DNA of 64,000 nt from Phycisphaeraceae bacterium (GTDB lineage Bacteria > Planctomycetota > Phycisphaerae > Phycisphaerales > SM1A02), in contig JAHBWY010000004.1 of assembly GCA_019636735.1 (NCBI GenBank), forward strand, positions 62,001 through 126,000, given 5' to 3'. Position 1 is the stretch's first letter. Each line of letters opens with the position of its first letter. Below, one piece after another: positions 57,646 to 64,000 of the stretch. Position numbers and translations under genes: made by a program. The notes under the pieces are model-generated. The model was given only the letters and a program-made list of their open reading frames with translations, was not told the origin of the DNA and ran no database searches.

Positions 57646-58446
57646 ATGCGCATTCTCCTGACCAACGACGACGGCATCTTCGCGCCTGGCATCGAGGCGT
57701 TACATGACTCCATTCGAGACCTCGGCGAAGTGACGGTGGTCGCTCCGGCCACGGTGCAGAGCGCGGAGAGTCACGGCATTACCTTCCATCGCCCGCTCAT
57801 GACGCGGCGCATGAAGCTCCCGCGCATCGAGGGGATCGCCGTCGAGGGCACTCCCGCCGACTGTGTGAAGCTGACGCTCAAGAGCCTCTGGCCCTCGTGG
57901 CATGGAGCGGGCTCTCGTCCTGATCTCGTGATCAGCGGCATGAACTTCGGGGCGAACGCGGGCATCAATGTCATCTATTCGGGCACGGTCGCGGCGGCCA
58001 TCGAGGCGGCCTTCCTCGGCGTGCCGGCGATCGCGGTCAGCCTCTACATCGGCCGTCGCCTTGAGACGCACCTGCCGCGAGCGGCGGAGATCGCGCGCAC
58101 CGCCATCGATCGCGTGCTTCTGCACCCTCTTGATGCTCATCGCGTCGTGAACATCAATGTCCCCATCACCGAGCGAGCCGATGCGCCGATGCCGCCGATG
58201 CGCGTCGTGTCGATGAACACCGCGCCGGCTGCCGACGGCTATGAGCGCCGCACCAGCCCCGAGGGTCACGACTACTACTGGCCCACGGGCAATGGCATGG
58301 AGTTCATTCACACCGCCGAAGAGAGCGATGTCGAAGCCCTCGCGCAGCGGGCCGTGACGATCACTCCGCTGCACTTCGACCTGACCGACCACTCGCGCCT
58401 CGAGTCGTGGCGCGGGAGGCTCGCCGATGCCGCCGCCGCGAGGTGA
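57646..58446 (+). CDS. surE: 5'/3'-nucleotidase SurE
   Basis: A 266-residue phosphatase acting on nucleoside monophosphates. The N-terminal metal site is RILLTNDDGIFAPGI (paired Asp). AESHGITFHRPL, VEGTPADCVKLTL, VISGMNFGANAGINVIYSGT (Asn ligand) and AAIEAAFLGVPAIAVS complete the conserved core. Length is normal. It follows the glycosyltransferase gene closely and converges with the dioxygenase gene at 10 nt. Confidence 0.96.
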   Translation: MRILLTNDDGIFAPGIEALHDSIRDLGEVTVVAPATVQSAESHGITFHRPLMTRRMKLPRIEGIAVEGTPADCVKLTLKSLWPSWHGAGSRPDLVISGMNFGANAGINVIYSGTVAAAIEAAFLGVPAIAVSLYIGRRLETHLPRAAEIARTAIDRVLLHPLDAHRVVNINVPITERADAPMPPMRVVSMNTAPAADGYERRTSPEGHDYYWPTGNGMEFIHTAEESDVEALAQRAVTITPLHFDLTDHSRLESWRGRLADAAAAR

Positions 58447-58456
58447 GCCGGCGCGG

Positions 58457-59425
58457 TCACGGCTTCACCGCGGGGAGTGTCACCTTCGGCAGCGCGGCAA
58501 CGATCGAGTCACGACGACTCTCAAGCCATGCTGGAAGCATGAGGTCATGGCCGAGCTGATCGACGGGCTCGTCGATGGCGAAGCCGGGCAGGTCCGTGGC
58601 GAACTCGAAGATGACACCGCCCGGCTCCCTGAAGTAGAGGGAGCGGAAGTAGTGTCGATCGACGATTCGGGTGGACTTCACTCCATGTTCCGAGAGGGCG
58701 GCATGCCAGCGCACCTGATCCGCTTCATCCGCCATCCGGAAGGCAATGTGGTGCACGCTGCCGGCACCGAGCTTCGATGGCGGAGCATCGGGAGTCGAGA
58801 GGAGGTCGATGGCTCGGGCCGGTGTGGTCGGCCCGCTGGTGGCGGTGAGTCGGAGGCGTGATCCCTCTGATTCGCGTTCGACGAAACCCATCGTGTCGCG
58901 CAGCAGGGCTGCTGTGGCGTCAACGGCGGCCACGGCCAGCGTGACTGAGTGAAAGCCTCGAATCGCATGCAGGGGAGGCAGTGCACTGCCGTCATCCTGC
59001 GGCAGGTCCGAGTGCGAAACAGACGCCACCAGTTCGAGCCGCATTCCGTCGGGGTCCTCGAAGGCGATGAACGGATCAGCAAATCGCTCGCCCGTTTCGA
59101 TCAAGTCAACTCCGAGCCTCGACAGGCGCTCGCTCCACCAGCCGATCGAGTCAGGCGCAATGGCGAACGCCGTCGCTTGAGTCTCACCCGAGCCACGCTG
59201 ACCGCGCTTGACATGACGCCATGGAAAGAAGGTGAGCACTGTTCCGGGAGATCCGGTCGAGTCGGCAAAGTAGAAGTGAGCGGCGCTCGGGTCGTCGAAG
59301 TTCACCGTCCGCTTGATGAGGCGCAGCCCGAGCACGCCGACATGGAAGTCGAGATTGGCCTGCGCATCGGAGGCGATGGCGGTGACATGATGAAGCCCGA
59401 GGATGGGAGCGGGTCGATCTGACAT
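58457..59425 (-). CDS. VOC-family ring-cleaving dioxygenase (MhqO-like)
   Basis: A 322-residue protein of two vicinal-oxygen-chelate modules. ILGLHHVTAIASDAQANLDF carries the first metal His, then RLIKRTVNFDDPSAAHFYFA and GSPGTVLTFFPW. The second module has RGFHSVTLAVAAVDATAAL, GSVHHIAFRMADEADQ and a C-terminal FREPGGVIFEFATD with the Glu ligand. MhqO-type enzymes are linked to quinone/electrophile detoxification. The substrate is unproven. Confidence 0.9.
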   Translation of the reverse strand: MSDRPAPILGLHHVTAIASDAQANLDFHVGVLGLRLIKRTVNFDDPSAAHFYFADSTGSPGTVLTFFPWRHVKRGQRGSGETQATAFAIAPDSIGWWSERLSRLGVDLIETGERFADPFIAFEDPDGMRLELVASVSHSDLPQDDGSALPPLHAIRGFHSVTLAVAAVDATAALLRDTMGFVERESEGSRLRLTATSGPTTPARAIDLLSTPDAPPSKLGAGSVHHIAFRMADEADQVRWHAALSEHGVKSTRIVDRHYFRSLYFREPGGVIFEFATDLPGFAIDEPVDQLGHDLMLPAWLESRRDSIVAALPKVTLPAVKP

Positions 59426-59525
59426 CTCACGAATTCATGCTCAGGAGCGGCAGACCAACCACGGCGGCACCGTCCGAGTCGTTCGATCGCTGGGAGCTTG
59501 AATCACGCGCCCGGTCATGAGCCAG

Positions 59526-59560
59526 CGCGGTTCGCCGCGAACGCCTTTCGCTTGGCGAAA
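59526..59560 (-). terminator. Candidate hairpins downstream of tonB-like gene
   Basis: Two perfect small inverted repeats lie in the 178-nt gap: CGCGG-TTCG-CCGCG (59526-59539, a stable UUCG-type loop on one strand) and TTTCGC-TTG-GCGAAA (59546-59560). They are just 3' of the tonB-like gene on the minus strand. No strong T-run follows. Confidence 0.35.
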
Positions 59561-59603
59561 CCGCCTTGTCTCGTCCGCGTTGCAAGGCGCCGTTCGCATT
59601 GAG

Positions 59604-61085
59604 CTAGCGCACCAGCATGCGCATCGAGAGCTTCAGGCGCTCGTCGGCACCGAGCGTCGAGAGCTGCTCGCCGCGTGCGCGCCAGCGGTAGAGGGAGTCC
59701 ACGAGTCGATCGTCGAGCTGCGGCAGGCCCGAACTTTCGATCATGGTGACCTTCCGCACCACTCCCTGGCGATCGAACTGAAGTTCGAAGATGGGATTGC
59801 GGCCGGGCGAAACCTGAACGGCGAGATACTCGGGAAGGAGCGCCGGCCGGCGCGTCAGGATCTGGAGACCGCGCGCGGCAAGCGGCCGTCCATTGCGCCA
59901 CCGTTCGGCAGGGACATCGATCGTCGAAGTTGCATCAGCCTCACGATCACTGAGTTCACCATCCGCGGGCGGGCCGGGCGTGGCAGCGGGCCGTGTCGGA
60001 GCGTCTGAAGCGTCGGGAGCTGGCGGCATCGGCGGAGCGCCCTCTGGTCTCGGTGGAGGCGACGGCGGCGCGTTCGGCGCGGGCTCGTGATGCTCGGGAG
60101 CGGTCTCAAGATCCTCAGGAACCGGCGGAACCTGCGGCGAGGGCTCGGAGGCGGGCGGTGTCGGCTCCGGCCGCACTGGAGCGACGATGGCGGGCGTTGC
60201 CGGGACCGGTTGCGGTGCGGGCGGTTCCGGGGCCACTGGTGGCTCTTGCGTCGGTTCGGCTTCCGGCGAGGGTGGAACTTCGCTTGGCAGAGGCGTCGGT
60301 TCGCTGCGGTCATCGACCGGCCGCACGATGTTGTCGGGCGTGGGTGACGCCTGCGCGGGTGGCGCCGGAGCGGGCGCGGTGGGCGATGGCGGTTCGCTTT
60401 CGCGCGGTGCCGAAGGTGGTGGTGTCTCGCTCGGCGGCTTCTCCGGCACGGGCGGCGAAGGCAGTGGCGCCGTCACCGGCTCACGGGTTTGCGCCGTGGC
60501 GTCGACGGCTCGATCCGGCGAGGGCGCCGCATTCGGTGAGCGATCGGGCTCAAGCGGTGGAGCCGCAGGACGACTTCGGGCGAGTTGTCCGCGCTCATGT
60601 GCACGCTCGCTCTCGGTGATGGGACTTGGCGGCGCGTCGTTCGGCGCCGGAGGCGTGAGCGGCGACGCTTGGCTCAGGGCGCCGGGTGGCGCCGGGGGGG
60701 GCGGTGCGCCGCCCGACTCCTCCATGCGCATCGCCGCCTGCTCAACCTCGGAGAGTCGCGCGAGATGCTCCTGGTACTGGTCGTACCCGATCCATGTGGT
60801 CAGCGGCTCGTCGGAGCCCTGGTCGATGCCGAGCCTGAGGCGCTGCATCTCGATCGGGCGCTTCGGCGGTTCACTCGGATCCTCGGATTCCTCTTCAGGT
60901 GTGTCCTCGTCACGCTCCGGTTCCTCGCGATCCGCCGCCGTGAGGTCGAGGTCCGCGAGCATGGCGCCCTCCCCGTCGAGCGCCCGAGCGAGCGCCGGAA
61001 TGAGCACCGCTGCATGAATGAGCAGCGACGCGGCGATGCAGACCGAGAGGGGAATTGAGTCGCGAGATGCCACGACGGTTCTCAT
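59604..61085 (-). CDS. TonB-like energy-transducing protein with long Pro-rich linker
   Basis: A 493-residue protein. One N-terminal transmembrane segment (PLSVCIAASLLIHAAVLIP) has the S/H-containing helix typical of TonB/TolA. An acidic stretch follows (EEPERDEDTPEEESEDPSEP), then about 250 residues of Pro/Ala/Glu/Ser linker, far longer than in E. coli TonB. The C-terminal domain (about 420-493) is TonB-like: NPIFELQFDRQGVVRKVTMI, SSGLPQLDDRLVDSLYRWRA. It lies 29 nt after exbD. A TACGAT overlaps the ATG at 61085, so the GTG at 61073 is an alternative start. It probably links proton-driven ExbD motion to outer-membrane receptors. Confidence 0.8.
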   Translation of the reverse strand: MRTVVASRDSIPLSVCIAASLLIHAAVLIPALARALDGEGAMLADLDLTAADREEPERDEDTPEEESEDPSEPPKRPIEMQRLRLGIDQGSDEPLTTWIGYDQYQEHLARLSEVEQAAMRMEESGGAPPPPAPPGALSQASPLTPPAPNDAPPSPITESERAHERGQLARSRPAAPPLEPDRSPNAAPSPDRAVDATAQTREPVTAPLPSPPVPEKPPSETPPPSAPRESEPPSPTAPAPAPPAQASPTPDNIVRPVDDRSEPTPLPSEVPPSPEAEPTQEPPVAPEPPAPQPVPATPAIVAPVRPEPTPPASEPSPQVPPVPEDLETAPEHHEPAPNAPPSPPPRPEGAPPMPPAPDASDAPTRPAATPGPPADGELSDREADATSTIDVPAERWRNGRPLAARGLQILTRRPALLPEYLAVQVSPGRNPIFELQFDRQGVVRKVTMIESSGLPQLDDRLVDSLYRWRARGEQLSTLGADERLKLSMRMLVR

Positions 61086-61114
61086 CGTAGGCGGAGGGAC
61101 TCGTGAAGGGCAGA

Positions 61115-61534
61115 TCAGCGGGGGCGCGGCCTTCCAACCAGCGAGATCGGCACGCCCGAGGCGTGGACGCGGCTCAGGACATCCTGAAGCAGCGGCGCCC
61201 GGTCGACCTCGGTGGCGCCCTCGGCGATCGCGAGATAGAAGACCGTTCGAGGTTCGCGATCGCGCTCGCGCTGGAGGCGCGGTGCGATCTCCTCCAACTC
61301 GATCGCCTCGCGATTGAAGTAGAGATTGCCGTCGAGATCGATGCTCACCGTCACGGCCGGTGCGGGTGTCGCCTCCCGGCTCGCCACGAGCGTGCGGAGT
61401 TCCATGGGCAGGATGTCGACCTGCACGACCAGCACCAGCGAGTAGATGAAGAAGGTCATCAGGAAGACCATGATGTCGATGAGCGGCGTGAGCTCGATTC
61501 GAGGCTCCCATCGCGATCGTCGAAGGCGTCTCAT
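61115..61534 (-). CDS. exbD: ExbD/TolR-family biopolymer transport protein
   Basis: A 139-residue protein with a single N-terminal helix containing the proton-carrying Asp: IELTPLIDIMVFLMTFFIYS. A periplasmic domain follows (VTVSIDLDGNLYFNREAIEL ... FYLAIAEGATEVDRAPLLQD). ExbD works with ExbB (MotA/TolQ type) to energise TonB or TolA. No exbB/tolQ gene lies next to it. It is flanked by the STAS gene and the tonB-like gene on the same strand. Confidence 0.93.
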   Translation of the reverse strand: MRRLRRSRWEPRIELTPLIDIMVFLMTFFIYSLVLVVQVDILPMELRTLVASREATPAPAVTVSIDLDGNLYFNREAIELEEIAPRLQRERDREPRTVFYLAIAEGATEVDRAPLLQDVLSRVHASGVPISLVGRPRPR

Positions 61535-61580
61535 GGCACCCTTGGTGTGTCGCGCGGTCGGCGCGGAGCCTCGACCGAGA

Positions 61581-61916
61581 TCAGAGGCTCATCTGCATCG
61601 ACGCCAGCGCCGCCGTCACATCCTCGTTGAAGTCGAAGACCTTGTCGAGACCGGTCACGAGCAGGACGCTCCAGACCGTGTCCCGCACGCCGCAGAGGCG
61701 CAGCCGCTTGCCCAGGGAGAGCACCTTCTTGCGAAGGCGCAGCAGTTGGGCGAGATTGGACGAGTTGAGCGTGATGACATTGCGAAGGTCGAGCACGACA
61801 TGCCGCGCTTCGCCATGCTCGAGGCGCGAGGCGAGGTTGCCCATCTCCTCGGAGAAGATGGGCTCTTCGGCGAGTTCGACCAGCAGGATCTCGTCGGACC
61901 ACTCAGTCAGCGGCAT
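61581..61916 (-). CDS. STAS-domain protein (anti-sigma-factor antagonist type)
   Basis: A 111-residue single STAS domain. Its core, HVVLDLRNVITLNSSNLAQL, contains the Ser that is phosphorylated in SpoIIAA/RsbV-type antagonists (SSN). It is followed by LRLRKKVLSLGKRLRLCGV and VTGLDKVFDFNED. Such proteins release an anti-sigma kinase or act as stressosome-like switches; no RsbW-type kinase is adjacent. It heads a minus-strand run with exbD (46 nt) and the tonB-like gene. Confidence 0.9.
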   Translation of the reverse strand: MPLTEWSDEILLVELAEEPIFSEEMGNLASRLEHGEARHVVLDLRNVITLNSSNLAQLLRLRKKVLSLGKRLRLCGVRDTVWSVLLVTGLDKVFDFNEDVTAALASMQMSL

Positions 61917-61922
61917 GGCGGA

Positions 61923-61928
61923 AGCATA
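61923..61928 (-). promoter_or_regulatory. TATGCT -10-like hexamer before STAS gene
   Basis: On the minus strand it ends 6 nt before the ATG at 61916, without a ribosome site. The 74-bp repeat lies directly upstream. Confidence 0.4.
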
Positions 61929-61961
61929 ACGGAGTCTCGTGCCGCGTTGCGCCCGGGTGAC

Positions 61962-62246
61962 ATGCCGACGCGAGGGCCTCGACCTCGAATCGCGTCACGC
62001 GACGCGAGGCGTTGCTCCCAGTGCCGATGCGTGACTCGACACATCGGGGCATGCGCCATTTCGAGGCGATTACTCCCGTTGCTTGGCGTCGCACTCGACT
62101 TCAAGACTCGGGCCTCGGTCCGGCGCTCTCTCACTCGAAGCGAGTGCTCCCGGTGCTACGCGTCGCTCTCGACTTGAGGACTCGAGCCTCGACGCGCCGC
62201 TCTCCACTTCGAAGCGTGTGCTCCAAACGCTATGCGTCGCTCTCGG
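61962..62246. repeat. Imperfect 74-bp tandem repeat merging with gyrA 3' end
   Basis: Repeat units begin at 62232, 62158 and 62084, exactly 74 bp apart, each starting with a variant of TGCGTCGCTCTCG. Two older-looking, shortened units begin at about 62027 (57 bp) and 61962 (65 bp). The unit at 62232 consists of the last codons and near-stop region of gyrA (Glu-Ser-Asp-Ala end). Within the full units, ACTCGAGCCTCG and GGCGCTCT-type segments recur. One unit holds a perfect hairpin, CACTCG-AAG-CGAGTG (62132-62146). The array fills nearly all of the gyrA-STAS gap. Confidence 0.8.
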
Positions 62247-64000
62247 CGACGACCTTCGCGGCGGCGATGAGCGCATCATCGTCGCGCAGCTTGATGACGC
62301 GAACGCCCTGCGTGTTCCGGCCGATCTGGCTGATCTCGCCGGCGCTCACTCGAACGATCATGCCGCCGCGGCTGATGAACATGAGATCATCGCTCGGGCG
62401 CACGCTGTGAATCGCGACGACGCGCCCGTTGCGCTCGGTGGTCTTGATGTCGATGCGACCCTTGCCGCCGCGACTCTGGGCACGCGTCGAGCCATCTTCG
62501 CTGTGCACCAGGTACTCAAGAAGCGGCGTGCGCTTGCCGTAGCCGTGCTGGGTCACGGTAAGCAGATCGCTCGCATCGTCGCAGCGCACGGCGCCGACGA
62601 CCTCGTCGCCCTCCTCAAGCTCGACGCCCTTCACGCCCGCGGCCGCACGGCCCATCACACGGGCATCATTCTCGTCGAAGCGGATGGCCATGCCGCTCGC
62701 GGTCGCCAGAAGCACATGATCGCGGCCGCTCGTAAGCAGGACCTCGACCAGGCGATCGCCGTCGTTGAGGTTCACCGCGATGATGCCCGATCGGTTGACA
62801 TTCCGGTAGTCGCCGAGCGCCGTGCGCTTCACACGCCCCTGCGCCGTCACGAAGAAGAGGTAGTCCTCGCGTGACTCGAATCCGGCCACCGGAAGGAAGG
62901 TGCGGATCGACTCATCGTCGCGCATCTCGAGCACCTGGCGGATGTGGCGGCCCTTGCTGGTCCGGGACATCTCCGGAATCTGCCAGACCTTCGTGCGGAA
63001 GACGCGCCCGGTGGTGGTGAAGCAGAGGAGATCATCGTGGCTCGACCCGGTGAAGATCTGCTCGATGAAGTCGCCTTCCTTGGCATCGCTGCCGCGAATG
63101 CCAACGCCGCCGCGCCCCTGGGTGCGATAGGTGTCGACCGGCAAGCGCTTCACATAGCCCTCGTGGCTGATCGTGACGACGACATCGTGCTCCGTGATGA
63201 GCGCTTCGATGTCGAAGTCCTCGGCCTCGCCCTGCTCGATGCGAGTGCGACGGGCATCGCCGAACTTGTCCTTCAGCTCGATGGTGTCCTCGCGGATGAT
63301 GTCCAGCACGAGCTTCTCATCCGCGAGAATCGCCTCGTAGCCCTCGATCTCCTCGAGGAGCTTCGTGAACTCGGCGGCAAGCTTCTCCACTTCAAGGCCG
63401 ACGAGCTGGATCAGCCGCATGGCGCCGATCGCCTCGGCCTGCACTCGGGTCAGGCGGGCCCCCTCGGGCACAAGGTGCGTGCGCTCGATGACCTGCCGCG
63501 GAATGAGCGGCGCGTAGCGATGGTCGGCGGCGATCCGGAAGCCGCGGTCCATCAGCGCCGTGATCGCCTCTTCACGCTCGCGGCTCTGCCGGATGATGCG
63601 AATCACCTCGTCGATGTCGCAGACGGCGTAGATGAGACCTTCAAGGCGATGCGCCTGCTGCTTCGCCTGGCGGAGCAGGTAGGCGGTGCGACGCCGGACG
63701 ACCTGGCGCCGATGGTCGATGTAGCCCTGGAGCAGCGCCTTCAAGCCGAGCGTGCGCGGCTGGCTGTTGACCAGCGCAATGTTCGCCACGCTGAAGTTGC
63801 TCTGGAGGGGCGTGTACTCGTAGAGCTGCTTCTCGACGACCTCGGGATCGGCGCCCTTGCGCAGCACCACGACGATGCGCGTCTGGGCATCACGCCCGGA
63901 GTGGTTCTTCACATCGGCGACATCACTGATGCGCCCCTCGCGGCTCGACTCGACGATCTTCTCGATGAGCGAACTCTGGTTGACCTGGTAGGGGATCTCG
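62230..64000 (-). CDS. gyrA: DNA gyrase subunit A, C-terminal part (5' end outside window)
   Basis: The frame stays open to the right edge, so the start and catalytic Tyr lie outside. Present are the end of the tower/coiled-coil region (EIPYQVNQSSLIEKIVESS, NVANIALV-type segment) and the C-terminal pinwheel. The GyrA box QSRGGKG, in blade 1, identifies gyrase rather than topoisomerase IV ParC. Other blade motifs include GRGGVGIRGSDAKEGDF, MSRTSKGRHIRQVLEM, RSGIIAVNLNDGDRL and SRGGMIVRVSAGEISQIGRN. The last five codons form part of the 74-bp repeat unit. Confidence 0.96.
   Translation of the reverse strand, partial: EIPYQVNQSSLIEKIVESSREGRISDVADVKNHSGRDAQTRIVVVLRKGADPEVVEKQLYEYTPLQSNFSVANIALVNSQPRTLGLKALLQGYIDHRRQVVRRRTAYLLRQAKQQAHRLEGLIYAVCDIDEVIRIIRQSREREEAITALMDRGFRIAADHRYAPLIPRQVIERTHLVPEGARLTRVQAEAIGAMRLIQLVGLEVEKLAAEFTKLLEEIEGYEAILADEKLVLDIIREDTIELKDKFGDARRTRIEQGEAEDFDIEALITEHDVVVTISHEGYVKRLPVDTYRTQGRGGVGIRGSDAKEGDFIEQIFTGSSHDDLLCFTTTGRVFRTKVWQIPEMSRTSKGRHIRQVLEMRDDESIRTFLPVAGFESREDYLFFVTAQGRVKRTALGDYRNVNRSGIIAVNLNDGDRLVEVLLTSGRDHVLLATASGMAIRFDENDARVMGRAAAGVKGVELEEGDEVVGAVRCDDASDLLTVTQHGYGKRTPLLEYLVHSEDGSTRAQSRGGKGRIDIKTTERNGRVVAIHSVRPSDDLMFISRGGMIVRVSAGEISQIGRNTQGVRVIKLRDDDALIAAAKVVAESDA

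Noticed and set aside
59994-60800. Coding repeats in the plus strand opposite the TonB linker (Gly/Ala-rich frames)
   Set aside because: They are the complement of Pro-codon-rich linker sequence, not independent genes.
61962-62246. Possible CRISPR array
   Set aside because: The 74-bp units are head-to-tail without unique spacers between short repeats, and no cas genes are present.

Overview
The window reads as one stretch of bacterial chromosome, roughly two-thirds G+C, densely packed with genes on both strands. It most resembles a member of the Planctomycetota, probably Phycisphaerae/Phycisphaerales. The evidence is an FG-GAP/UnbV secreted protein ending in a dockerin-like tail, an ECF sigma factor overlapping a TPR-containing Ser/Thr kinase gene, a tandem RNA-polymerase alpha-CTD protein with TPR-like repeats, a paired KS/KS-beta locus, squalene-hopene cyclase, and many lipoproteins and exported proteins of unknown function. 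KdsA, LolCD-like, TonB/ExbD-like and tripartite RND genes point to a two-membrane envelope. I saw no insertion sequence, prophage, integron or CRISPR array. The species assignment is inference.

Layout. 0-7.8 kb: partial DoxX gene, tRNA-Leu(UAG), class II DAHP synthase, a ketosynthase pair with a small membrane protein, then two unrecognised exported proteins. 8.2-13.2 kb: a solitary short NuoG with an overlapping nitroreductase, a beta-carbonic anhydrase, and the FG-GAP/dockerin-like protein. 13.2-20.6 kb: a minus-strand heavy-metal RND efflux operon, flanked by a Cys-rich exported protein at its start and a His-rich lipoprotein at its end. 20.8-28.8 kb: ACT protein, lipoprotein hydrolase, Gdx-like SMR and MATE exporters, the TPR/tandem alpha-CTD protein, SpoIID-like protein, riboflavin synthase, Glu-Q-tRNA synthetase and PhhB. 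28.8-38.9 kb: McsB-McsA, KdsA, DUF1444, PabA/TrpG, the ECF sigma/kinase pair, two unknowns and a Gfo/Idh/MocA oxidoreductase. 39-50.5 kb: a 21-codon leader ORF and its downstream gene, squalene-hopene cyclase, an Rlu pseudouridine synthase, a TolB-like propeller, NadB, a lipoprotein, ClpC and a HExxH metalloprotease. 50.6-64 kb: a LolC-LolD-antiporter operon, PEBP protein, NAD(P)H-hydrate epimerase, glycosyltransferase, SurE, a VOC dioxygenase, a STAS-ExbD-TonB cluster, a 74-bp tandem repeat, and the 3' part of gyrA running off the window.

Working together. McsB (arginine kinase), McsA (its activator) and ClpC, whose N-domain keeps both expected phospho-arginine-binding Glu residues, suggest protein-arginine-phosphorylation quality control, here split over two loci about 16 kb apart. 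The RND operon pairs a full tripartite pump with two small metal-ligand-rich exported proteins. The ketosynthase pair contains one complete Cys-His-His enzyme and one partner that has lost all three residues, the arrangement of a KS/chain-length-factor heterodimer.

Expression signals. Many starts have no Shine-Dalgarno sequence. Instead they have a TANNNT hexamer 6-10 nt upstream of the start codon, including both genes of divergent pairs. This suggests many leaderless or near-leaderless transcripts. Other genes (ClpC, the sigma factor, the FG-GAP protein, the 21-codon leader) have strong GGAGG-type sites. The best candidates for undescribed biology are the leaderless-type promoter pattern, the tandem alpha-CTD protein, the leader ORF, the 74-bp repeat merging with the gyrA 3' end, and the STAS-ExbD-TonB cluster without ExbB.
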